Assembly (NCBI GenBank): GCA_027186245.1
Contig: CP114481.1
Location: 55,126,569 to 55,190,568 of the forward strand
Direction: 5' to 3'
Origin: Coriaria nepalensis
Taxonomy: Eukaryota; Streptophyta; Magnoliopsida; Cucurbitales; Coriariaceae
DNA length: 64,000 nt
The notes beneath the pieces are model-generated. The model worked only from the letters and a program-made list of their open reading frames with translations. It had not been told where the DNA came from and made no database searches. Position numbers and translations under genes: made by a program. Positions 12,614 through 22,520 of the stretch are shown here, one piece after another; within the stretch, counting starts at the first letter, position 1; each line of letters begins with the position of its first letter.

Positions 12614-13600
12614 GTGTTCTTTCTTCTCTCGACCACCACCCTTCTTCACAGTTCACGCTTGGTCCCACATCCTCTGTCATCTTTCACACTTGTCTTTACC
12701 ATCATGCTTTATGATTAATTTACGATACTTATTAATCATTCCGGGATAAAAGTTGGCCTGTGCTAAAGACATTAGATCTTCTTGAAAATTGCAGACGTTG
12801 CTGTTTTCTTGCAACTTTCTTGAAGAGGAATCACATCTCACCCAACATCGATTGAAGCAGGGAACAGAATAGTTCTGTAGCTGCATTTTGTGACTTAAGA
12901 AATGCAGAAGCTTTGTTGAGATTGACATGTTACCACACCCTTTCGGCCTTTACTTTTTGTATTTTCTGCAAACCCACTTCAATTTATTTGGGCTTGGTTG
13001 GTGCTTTCAGCTTTGTAAGGAAGGGTGTAGGCTTAGAAGAGAGAGAGAGAGAGAGAGCCACGGCCTTTTTTGTTCTCGAACAAATACGAGAACCAGAAAA
13101 AAATGGCTCGGCTCAAAATCAATCAAGCTTGAATCGGGCCTTGATATTAAAACTGCAAGCCAGCCCGACATATATCCTAATAAGTTTTCGGGCTGACTGA
13201 CTCGAGCCCAGTGCGAGCCATTTAGTCTCTTTTTTCCCATCCGTCCCTATTATTTTTTTAAATATTTTCCCTCTTATTTTCAATAATTATCACATTTTCA
13301 TAAATTAATATAATTAAATAAATAATATATCCATATTTGTCTTCTTTATTAATAAATCATATCTTGATTTTTTAAATTACACAATCATAATCAAATTAAT
13401 AAGTCTCTCCAGTCTTGTAGGGGCCACCAACGTTCTCCTGACATCCAAATTTCAAAATTTCAGCCTGCCCTAATTCCTTAGAACACTGCATATCAACACT
13501 GCCTGCCTGCCTGCCTGCGTTGACTGTCGCAATCCTTTCTTCTTCTTCTTCTTCTTCTTGCGATCGATTTAGACAGAAAATCCAAAGTGAGAGAGAACAA
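12614..13600. other. Intergenic region between divergent COMT and RIN13-like genes
   Basis: Holds both promoters. A (GA)n tract lies at 13039-13059, a GCCT repeat at 13501-13518, and a CTT repeat (about 13541-13557) just before the RIN13-like start. Open frames on both strands here show no domain and overlap the microsatellites, so I do not call genes. Confidence 0.5.
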
Positions 13601-14189
13601 ATGGGGGAGAAAGATAATAGAAGCGTGAAGGTTGCGAGGCCGGTGAAATCGGGAGAAGATGACAGCCCCATAAGATCCATTCTCTGCATAAAGAAAAACA
13701 TCGACTTGAAGTCTTTCGAGGAAACGGATGACTGCTTCATCTTGGATTTCGATCCATTCGAACCCATCGATCTCTTCAAGCTTTCTATGTCAAAGAATCT
13801 TTGGAAAAACGACTCTTCTTCCGACTTCATACTTCTTGCTGAAAAAGGGCAGGTCTGTTTGTTTTTTGCTCCCCCTGATTTTCTCGCATTTTCTTTCTCT
13901 TACTGCTGACTTGGTTGATAGGAAAATTTAGGCTCTTTTAAAAAAATAAAATTTGTTTTTCTAATTGTAGGTGGCATGTAGAGATTATGCACATTCAAGA
14001 GACCTGTGTGCAAAATTCCCATTTACGACAACAGGTCACTCGAACTACTGTGATCTGTGTTTCTGTTATGTCTGCGATTCAAAAGCTCCGTGCAAGTTCT
14101 GGAGAGACCCTGTGAAACGCCATTGCGATGCTTCAAACATGGATTTATTTTGGAAAACAGAAAGGAATCTTCACAGGCTGAAGAAATAA
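13601..14189 (+). CDS. RIN13-like (RPM1-interacting protein 13 type) small Cys-rich protein
   Basis: Two exons, 13601-13852 and 13971-14189; 156 aa. The second exon holds the plant RIN13-type motif: ACRDYAHSRDLCAKFPF, then YCDLCFCYVCDSKAPCKFW, with six Cys that could bind metal. Exon 1 has an acidic core (DCFILDFDPFEPIDLFKL, residues 44-61). In Arabidopsis RIN13 binds the NB-LRR receptor RPM1 and aids resistance; this protein is much shorter and keeps little besides the Cys-rich part, so a role in immunity is only inferred. The ATG at 13601 is preferred; an in-frame ATG at 13520 would add a Ser-repeat leader encoded by the CTT microsatellite. A decayed tandem copy follows at 14.77 kb. Confidence 0.75.
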
Positions 14190-14503
14190 GAGAGAACAAA
14201 ATACCAGAAGTAGCAAATTTCTTCGAGTATGTGTTTTGTTGGAAAGGTGTGAAGTAAAATGGGGGTAATGAATGCACTGTGTGAAGTGGTTTGATTGTTC
14301 TCCACTTCTGGATGATGATATAGTAGTAGGGGCTATTTTATGTGTTCATGCTGGGGTTTCAAATCTGTGTCATTGACTGACTCATTTGTTTATATAGCTT
14401 CTTTTTCTTCTGGTAATTATGCAGTAATTCTAGTATTTCTTGAGCTCTATGTGCGGTTTTGCAAACTGGAGTTTAGTAAAAACTAGAGACTTGATGAAAC
14501 TCA

Positions 14504-14535
14504 ATGTTCCAATGTTCCAATGTTCCAATGTTCAT
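14504..14535. repeat. Short tandem repeat of AATGTTCC
   Basis: Four adjacent copies of an 8-base unit between the two RIN13-like copies. Confidence 0.85.
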
Positions 14536-14769
14536 AAATTAATCCAGAAGCCTATGCCTGAATGGGCCTTATTGATTAGACCAATATACCGTGTGAAGCC
14601 CAAATCCTCGAAAACTGGTTCATGCCGGAAGAGGAAGAAATTATTTATTAAAAAAAAAAATAAATAAATAAAAACACCAGCAAACAACTGTTCGGCTTCT
14701 GCGCGATCAAATCCGAAGAAGCAGTGAAAATAATAATGGATGGGAAATATGATGAAAAAAAATTGAAGA

Positions 14770-15315
14770 CCAAGAACCATTGTCTGCCTCAAAAATCCAG
14801 TGGACTTGAAATCCGTCGAGGAAACTGAAGATTGCTTCATACTGGATTTCGATCCTTCTGATTTGATCGATTTCTCCAAGCTCAGTCTCTCCACAAATAA
14901 TGGCGATGACGATGACGATGATGCTTCTGAACTGACAGTTATTGCTGTGTAAGGGGAGGTATGCATTCCATGTTTCCCCCCTTTTTGTTTCTCTCAGTTT
15001 GGCTACTGAGAAATTTTTTTCGTAATCTGAGCTAGTTCGATTTCGGACAGGTGGCTGCTACAGATTATCCTCACTCGAGACATCTCTACCTGAGATTTCC
15101 CTTCGATTCAACACCTCACAAGAGCTACTGTAGTCGGGTAATCGATAGATAAACTTGATTCTAAATTTTGTCAAGTTTTTAAATATTTAAACATACGATG
15201 GAAAATGCAGTGCTACTGTTTCGTCTGTGATTCAGAAGCTCCATGTAGATTCTGGACACTTCGCGATGACTGGAAGTATAGATGGAACTTCATTTTGTGG
15301 AGGTTAATGATGTAG
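14770..15315 (+). pseudogene. Decayed tandem copy of the RIN13-like gene
   Basis: Exon-like parts 14770-14958, 15051-15137 and 15211-15315 match the upstream RIN13-like gene: the acidic block ETEDCFILDFDPSDLIDFSK, then DYPHSRHLYLRFPFDSTPHK, then CYCFVCDSEAPCRFW. Breaks: no ATG is in frame (TGA at 14764-14766 lies just upstream), and the Lys codon near the end of exon 1 is TAA (14950-14952), where the first copy has AAA. Compared with copy 1 there is an extra 73-base GT-AG intron (15138-15210), splitting the Cys motif between YC and CYCFVC. The C-terminus diverges after FWTLR and its end is tandemly repeated (15294-15334 and 15366-15405). Probably non-functional; a frame through another start cannot be fully excluded. 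Confidence 0.8.
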
Positions 15316-15610
15316 AGAAGTAGAAGTAGAACATTTATAGGATTGAAGGAAGGATATATATGTGTTTTGTGGAGGTTGATGATGTAGAGAAGTAGAAGTA
15401 GAACATAGTTTTCAAAAGTATGACAGTTTTAAGGTTTGTACATTCTTGTGAACAACTAACTACAACTACAGAATGAAATTGTCATCCTGGATAACTTATC
15501 CATGTCCATGCAGATTCTTTTATAAATCTTTCTTTCTTTTCAACCAGGGATCTTATGAATTCATTTATTATTGCAAAAACTCACCAGGGATCTTATGAAT
15601 TCTTTCTTTC

Positions 15611-15750
15611 TTTCTAGATGACGTTTTATTAAGTTTTTCATTAATGAGCTGAATGGACCATATGAACTATGGGTTTTGCCCCGAATTGTGGAGAATCAGG
15701 TCTGGCCCAGTAGGGGAGACAAACCCTGATCATAAAACGTCATCTAGAAA
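15611..15750. repeat. Perfect 19-bp inverted repeat, 140-bp possible MITE or hairpin
   Basis: Bases 15611-15629 (TTTCTAGATGACGTTTTAT) are the exact reverse complement of 15732-15750, with 102 bases between. The 9-mer ACTCACCAG occurs on both sides (15579-15587 and 15752-15760), touching the right arm closely but lying 23 bases off the left arm. It resembles a short foldback element; the target-site duplication is uncertain. Confidence 0.6.
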
Positions 15751-15861
15751 CACTCACCAGTTGTTGCTCTCAGTCGTTCACAAAATCCCTTGTTCTATCT
15801 CTTATTCGTTTCAAATTCCGATATGACTGAGAGAGAGATTCCGAAGCAGACTTTGTAAGAT

Positions 15862-16086
15862 ATGGCACCTGCTCAAGTTGTCGAAGCCCCCGAACCCGAT
15901 AAAGAGTCCAGCTTGACTCCTCCATCGATGGACCCCACAAGAAGCTTCAGGTTTTCATATTTTCCATTCTCATTATAGTGAAGTAAATTTTTTCTGTGAG
16001 TTATAGAAATGGATTGATATTTCATTTTATTTTATTGCAGAATCTCGATGAGTCGATTGTTGAGGATGTGAAGGACGACGGCAAGG

Positions 16087-16139
<53 letters not shown>

Positions 16140-17129
16140 ATGATGATGATATGATGATGATGATGATGATGATGATGTTCCTTATTTGGATTTTTTGATT
16201 TCTGGGAGTCCTGGTTAATTTTCTTATTTTTTCCACTATTATCTCACGCTGTTTCTTATTTGGATTTTTTGATCTCTGGGAGAAGAACTAGTATGAAATA
16301 ATGGCAGATTGAGGTGCATAACGAAATCAAAGATATCTCTTTTTCTCTACGTGTTTCATGCTTCACACATTTAAGAAGCCATATAACATTGTCTGATGTC
16401 AAGTCACTATATGTGCTTCTGGTCGATACCTCTTCATGTATTCATAATACTTGTTTCCTACTTTAATATGTTTCATATAATATGTTTCCTACTTTATATG
16501 TGCTTCTGGTGCAATTTGGCCTTGATGTTAACTGATAGTATTCGTCGATGAGTTTCAGGTGCAAATGATGATTCTAAGCAGAGTCGGAGCGAGAGGAAAA
16601 GCTGCAAGGCAATGTTGAAGTTGGGTATGAAGCCTGTTTCAGGTGTTAGCAGAGTGACCATCAAAAGAACCAAAAACGCAAACTCCACGCTTTACTCATC
16701 CACTGTACTAATTAATCCATTACAAAACAATATGGCTATTAACTTTTGTGAACAAAATTTAGTGTTTATCAGATACTGTTTTTCGTCTCGAAACCCGATG
16801 TCTTCAAAAGCCCAAATTCCAAGACCTATATCATTTTCAGAGAGGATAAGATAGAGGATCTGAGCTCTCAATTGCAGACACAGGCCGCCCAGCAATTCAG
16901 AATGCCCGACATGGGATCTGTCATTGCAAAATCCTATAATGCAGGGTCCACTCCAGGTATCCCCCAACCGGCCGAGTATGAAGAGGAAGAGATCCACGAA
17001 ACCGGAGTGGAGCCCAGGGACATTGATTTGGTGATGACACAACCAGGGGTGCCTAGGAGCAAGGCCGTCAAGGCTCTAAAGACTCACAGTGGAGACATTG
17101 TAAGTGCTATTATGGAGCTCACAACTTGA
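15862..17129 (+). pseudogene. NAC-alpha (nascent polypeptide-associated complex) gene, probably defective at its 5' end
   Basis: Parts match plant NAC-alpha: exon 1 15862-15950 (MAPAQVVEAPEPD...), exon 2 16041-16104 (NLDESIVEDVKDDGK plus Asp run), exon 3 16559-16677 (SKQSRSER... MLKLGMKPVSGVSRVTI), exon 4 16773-17129 (FVSKPDVFKSP, EDLSSQLQTQAAQQF, UBA-like tail GVPRSKAVKALKTHSGDIVS, end AIMELTT). NAC-alpha pairs with BTF3-type NAC-beta on ribosomes to guard emerging chains. Oddities: exon 1 ends two bases into a codon while exon 2 needs phase 0, so the ATG frame breaks; the expected KKLQ end of exon 1 is readable only one frame over. The exon 2 donor sits inside a GAT microsatellite that runs on into the intron. 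Intron 3 would need a GC donor (16678). Exon 4 is fully open. It may be a recent pseudogene or a copy using another start. Confidence 0.65.
16086..16175 (+). repeat. GAT trinucleotide microsatellite crossing an exon-intron border
   Basis: About 28 GAT units with a GGT and two AT interruptions. The first five encode Asp in NAC-alpha exon 2, and the rest lies in the predicted intron. Confidence 0.9.
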
Positions 17130-17742
17130 TCAACTAGTCGGCTCTTTGTTGGAGGAGTGAAGGTAAGGGGGGAGGGTGTCTTTATTTTTCATAATGATGC
17201 ATTTTTGGAAGTCCTCTTCATTGTCCTGTTCTTGTAGTTATTTTTGGTTTTCTCACCTAGCTGGTGATTGGATTGTCTCTCTATTTCTTTTTTGCTCCAT
17301 AAAATTGGAGCCGCTACCGATTACCTAAGGTCTGTAATGCCTTCCAGTATTTTCAATTCGATGATTAATTAAGGTTTCGAACTAAGTTGTTCCTCATTAT
17401 CATGTCGATGACAATCAAACAAGTCAAAAAAGGCTTCACTTCCTGCTGTGCCATGTTCAATATGTACATATTTAAGCTAGAGTGGATAGTTTGGTATTCT
17501 ATGTGGCTTAGTACTTATTTGCAGAGTATCCGTACTTGATTGATTAAGAGTTATAAAAGGTGAATATGTGAGAGATAAAGAATGGTTGCTTGCTTTATTT
17601 ACGTGCAAACAAAAAGAAGCCGCTACTCTATTTGTCTAAAAGAGTCAGTCTAATTGAAGTACAAAACCAAAAAAGAAAAATTGAAACTCAAAGAAAGTAA
17701 TTACGAAACTAAGTAAATGACACGATGATCTACTACTACTAT
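17130..17742. other. Intergenic, 3' flanks of NAC-alpha and fructokinase remnants
   Basis: About 600 bases with no gene signal. It holds the convergent 3' untranslated regions. Confidence 0.5.
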
Positions 17743-18758
17743 TTAAGTCTTGGACTCGGAAATGAGATCAAAAGCCTCAGAATGAGTGGGAAGAGCAGGA
17801 GTTGCTCCGTTCTTTGTTGTAGCAATTGCCTCGCAAGCATTTGATGGAGTCAATGCCTCCTTCAGTTTTGCCTCATCCTACACAAACAAACATTATAAGA
17901 AATTCAATAAAATGAAAATAATAAAACCAATTATATCAATTTACCGATGGAAAAAAAGGGTTAAATTATACATGCATCGAAGATCGAAGGGTCATTTGCG
18001 GCGACTGAGAAAAGAAGAGCACCGACAAAAGCATCACCGGCACCGGCTGTCTCCACAGTGTTCACTGAAAAGCCTGTCACTCTCCCTTTGAAATTCTATT
18101 ATTTCATAAACAATCCAAACATTAGTGTATTAGTAGATAGACATAATATGTATCATGCGTATAGGATATACAAAGAAGGGGTGTCTAAATTTATACACAC
18201 ATGTATAAAAAGTACCTTAGTGAAGTATCTACAGCCCTTCTCACCATCAGTTACAAATTACAATGAGAAGTTTAAGGTTGTCATGCCAAAGGGGCAGAAC
18301 TACTTCTTCGTTTTCAGCATCCCCTTGTGTCAGAAAGTTCACCTCATCATCACTGACCTTGATGAAGTCAGCTTGGTCCCAGATGCTTTTGATTCCTTCC
18401 CTAGCAGCTTCAGCAGAAGGCCATAGAGGCAACCGGATATTAGGATCATAAGAGAGCAAGATTCCGGCTTCCTTAGCGACCTTCATGGCTGCCATGTGAG
18501 CCGACCTCAGCAATCAGACTGATCGAGCCGTAGTGGCAAATACTGGCCTTCTTGATCAGATCCATCTTAAGCTCTGAATCCTTGAGCAACATATCAGCAC
18601 TAGGGTCCCTGTAAAACATAAACTCCCCTCTCCATTCTTCTTCAACGTCACAAAAGCAAGTGCGGTCCTTGCATGTTCTTCGAAAAGAACACCTTCTGTG
18701 TTCACATTGTTCTTCTCCAGTATGTCTGCTAACATGCGCCCAAACTCTCATCTCCAAC
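17743..18758 (-). pseudogene. Fructokinase (pfkB family) pseudogene, 5'-truncated
   Basis: Minus strand; the family phosphorylates fructose with ATP in cytosol or plastid. Recognisable parts from right to left: [17 protein letters not shown] with [28 protein letters not shown] with [48 protein letters not shown] block and VNFLTQGD; the ATP/anion-hole region ([15 protein letters not shown], family norm TTGAGDAF); and the C-terminal exon 17743-17878 ending DLISESKT. Breaks: the first ~70 residues with the sugar-binding N-terminus are absent; 2 extra bases near 18747; 1 base missing near 18626; a several-base loss near 18505 after SLIAE. Just upstream lies copia DNA (18.96 kb on), so element insertion or associated deletion may have removed exon 1. 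Non-functional with high confidence. Confidence 0.9.
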
Positions 18759-18954
18759 CTGTCATACACACGTGACATTAAAAACAAGGTTAATCTCTCT
18801 ATTGCTCAAGAAAGTTGAAATTGAGAGTAAGTTTGTATGGTAAAATGCTCTCTTACTTTTGTATTATTGATCACCGTATAATATATATAGTAGATAAGAC
18901 AATTATGGTGTTTTGTACATATGGTAAATATTAAATGCAGATTATATTAGGCTA

Positions 18955-20080
18955 CTGTTAGCCGTTGCAATCATTGTGGCAGGAGACTCGGGACATGTTG
19001 AGCTTGTTTTGGAGTATGGAGAAACGTGACTCAACTAATGGTTCTGTAAAGATGTCCGCTGGTTGATCTTTTCCAGAGATGAATTGCACGCGTAATTCAC
19101 GACGAGTAACTTTTACACGAATGAAATGAAAGTCGCTAGCGACATGTTTGGTTTTGGAGTGTTGGACTGGATTGACGGCGAGGTAGGTGGCGCCAATATT
19201 ATCGCACCAAATAGTTGGTGCTTGTAGGGGATGAATACCAAGATCGAAGATAAGATTTTGGATCCATAATTTCCACTGAGGAATTGGCGAGAGCGTGGTA
19301 CTTGGCTTCTGTGCTAGAACGGGCCACTGTATGTTGTTTACGTGAGCCCCAAGATACGAGGTTGTCCCAAAGTGATGAACAGCGAACAACGGGACAACTA
19401 GCCTAGTCATAATCGGAAAATTTTTTTTGTTCAACAGATGAGCTAGGCCAAATATGTAGTCCGAGTGACGGAGTGCCCTTTATGTATCGGAGTATGAGTT
19501 TAACTGCGGCCCAATGGTTGATAGTTAGACGATGCATGAATTGACAAACTTTGTTGATAGCAAAACAAAGGTCGGGTCAAGTGAGGAGGACATACTGGAG
19601 TGCGCCTACGACACTTCAATAGAGTGTGGGGTCATGGAATGCGTCACTATCGAAGAGAGTGATATTACTAGAATTGGACATCGAACTTGAAACGAGTTTA
19701 GCCTCAATCATGTTGGTGCGGTGAAGTAGGTCGAGAATGTAATGAGTCTGGTTGATATAAAGGCCGACTGAATCATGAGATGCTTCTATGCCAAGAAAGT
19801 AGTGGAGTGATTATTTTAACCCATGGAGCGATTTCTTGAGATGACAAATGTGATTGGGAAATCGAGGATGGGTGAATCCTTATGGCTGGACCATATAGAT
19901 AGTTTCGGCGAGGTCACAATGAAGAAAAGTAACTTGAATATTGAATTGATGGATAGGCCGATTCTCAAAAGTGGCTATGCTTAAGACGATGCGAATCGTT
20001 TTGAGGGAGACTAAGAATCTCCTCAAAATAAAAATTAATATAAGATAAATCATCCACGCACTAATTAATAACAAACGTTT
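18955..20080 (-). mobile_element. Ty1/copia retrotransposon fragment (RT C-terminus and RNase H)
   Basis: Minus-strand remnants: at 18958-19434 an RNase H-like block with the copia signatures TIWCDNIGATYLAVNPVQH, HFIRVKV and DQPADIFTEP; between 19435 and 19880 further pol-like sequence broken by stops; at 19880-20074 an RT piece with FLHCDLAETIYMVQP, cognate to the copia 'AFLHGxLxExVYMxQP' motif. No gag, integrase or clear LTR is seen, so this is a 3' portion of an element. It lies beside the broken 5' end of the fructokinase pseudogene. Confidence 0.85.
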
Positions 20081-20150
20081 GATTCAATATCCATATACAG
20101 CATTCATATATATTAATATAAGATAAGATGGAATGCACATATGTGACAAA
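20047..20150 (+). repeat. Direct repeat unit A (matches 22369-22470)
   Basis: About 100 bases, roughly 75-80% alike by eye to 22369-22470. Shared blocks include CGTTTGATTCAATA and ATAAGATAAGAT followed by AATGCACAT. Confidence 0.75.
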
Positions 20151-22368
20151 ATACAGTTTGGAAAAAATAAAAAATAATAAATTGAAGAAGGATGTGAGTG
20201 ACAATGAATTTTACTTTTTTGCATTCAAAAAACCAGTCTCGTCAATCATGACAAAAAACCAGTGTTTGATGCATCTAATTGTGAGGAGGAATGTCACGAA
20301 GATATTCCCGAGCAAGCCAATAATATGGACGAGATTAATGTAGAGGAAGAATTTTACCAAGATAGAGAAAATGCAGCTAATAATAATGTTGACTACAACA
20401 ACGGAAATCTGTTGTTAGAAATTTTCACTCACTATAATGTGCCCAGAGCTCAAGAATTATACGTAGAGATGAGTCACTTCGACTATATATAGACAAGGGG
20501 TCGTTGAAGTTAATGAGGTACGGGAGGATGGACGTTGGTTGGGTCCAGAAGGAGAGGCCTGGATGGGCTGGAGATGATTCTGGTACAATTAGAAACCCGA
20601 TGATGAAAAAGATGCAACAATGGTTGGACCGGTTTGAGCAAAAGTAGCAACATTTACTTGGTAGCTTCAATACGCTACAAGGGAAATTTGACATGATGAT
20701 GCATGAGTTTAATGATGGGATGCAGTACATGGCTGCATTGCTTGAATCTATCGTTAATGGCGATGCCCATACACAACTATTAGTCTAGCCATCCGCTAGT
20801 GACCACGCATCTAGATATCGTAGTGGCCGGAGCAAGCGAGGATGACATTAGGTATACGTAGTGCAGCGTTAAATTTATTACATTATTTCCTTGTCATGTT
20901 CATCACTTTAATTTATTTATTTCTTCATTCCACTTGAACATGTAGTGCACAATGAAGCCAAGTTCCAGGTTCAACGATTCCACCGTCTACACCAAATACA
21001 CCAAACACGACTAACAATTTATTAAAATACCTAGGGTTGATCTGTTAACAATGTCTGACAACATGATTACTTTCTTACAGATACAATATAGTCTCCTGAA
21101 ACAATGGTCATAGAATAATGACATGAATATACATTTCTTTACTTAGAAATTGAATATTTGGGCTTCACCAGTTTGCTCTTAATGTCTTCGTAGACCCGGA
21201 CATTCCGGTTTATGTGGCCCGGAGTCGAAATGTAATTCTTTTTACATGGTCGATCTTGTTTTAGGGTCACGGTGGGCTACAAAGACAATAGATACGATGG
21301 AGTACGTGCTGAAGCAGCGGATGCATCACCGATGACCAGGCCACATTTGTATAGGGATTTATGGAAACAACATATTTTTTTAGATTCACGAAAATATTCC
21401 CATTCATCCTCTAATTCTACCATTTTTGTAGTTACAACCTGTTGGTCCCATTCATCCTCTAGCTCTTAACATTTTTACGCGCAGATCAGTCTCCGACGAC
21501 GGTTCTGACCATGAAACCATGATTGTATAAAAGTAAAGCAAGTTTTAAAATGACATTGAATTGATGAAAATAAGAGCAATAATACTATATACCGAGTTAA
21601 GGTTATTGCCGTACCAGTGTATTCACTGTACCCTACAAGTGAGAGAGCAAGAATAAGAATCAAATGTCCATTCATACTTTTTAACTTTTAACCAAAAGCA
21701 AGTACTACTGTTCTAAGATTCCTTACATCATATCATTAACAGTGACAGTTTGGATAAGTGTTTGTATATACCATTGCTTTGATAGATGTGATTCCCAATG
21801 CATGGTCAAACTTGTTTTTGCATTCTGCATTTTTTCTAATACAAAAAAATAAAACTAAATACTTTATCCCCTATCAAAAAAATCGGTTTTTAAATTTATA
21901 AAAAATAAAAACCAATTTCCAAAACCGCGTTACCAATCACACCTGAAGTAACTTTTGACAAGAAAGAAGGAGATGGTTTTCTTTTTTGGCCAAAAGAGAG
22001 GAACAGTTGTATAACAGAATCTAGCAGTTACCAATATATATAGCAGAATCCTTCGCATTGATATTATTATATGTGTAGTGGACTTCGCCCCTGTTAATGG
22101 GTTTTGTCAAGATCAAATTTTGAACATTTCCTACTTTTATATATACTCTTAATTAGCTCTTGAATTTTACGACTTATCTTTCTGCAGAAGTTCAAGTCAA
22201 CATCGAAAACTATAGAATGAGAAATTCTGTTGATTTTTATATTCAATTCTTCAGATTCTGTAGTCTAAGTGGATAATAAATTAAATTTGATTTAGATTCA
22301 TTCTCTTTAGGAATTGAATTGAATTTATTGACTATGTATCAATTTAGTAATTACTTGACCGTTGATCT
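20100..22368. other. Repeat-like DNA with short unrecognised open frames
   Basis: Plus-strand frames at 20128-20343, 20262-20492 and 20490-20785 read through acidic and Met/Gln-rich sequence (for example GKFDMMMHEFNDGMQYMAAL near 20680) interrupted by stops; I do not recognise a family. A frame at 21272-21469 is Ser-rich. Position between two ~100-base direct repeats, next to copia DNA, suggests a decayed mobile element or captured gene piece. No reliable gene can be called. Confidence 0.35.
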
Positions 22369-22470
22369 CATCCACACACTAATCAATAACAGACGTTTGA
22401 TTCAATACCCCATATATGCAAAACAGTCATATATTAACATAAGATAAGATATAATGCACATGTGAATAAA
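22369..22470 (+). repeat. Direct repeat unit B (matches 20047-20150)
   Basis: Second copy of the ~100-base repeat, just beyond the 3' end of the large unknown gene at 22521. Confidence 0.75.
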
Positions 22471-22520
22471 ATATAAAAGTAACTTTTACAATTTTGGGAG
22501 TCAGCTTGTTTGAAGTATAT

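Noticed and set aside
12913..13240. Open frames on both strands between COMT and the RIN13-like gene
   Set aside because: No domain, overlap a GA microsatellite, and lie in the divergent promoter region.
16027..16236. Minus-strand frame encoding a long His run
   Set aside because: It is only the antisense reading of the GAT microsatellite in the NAC-alpha gene.
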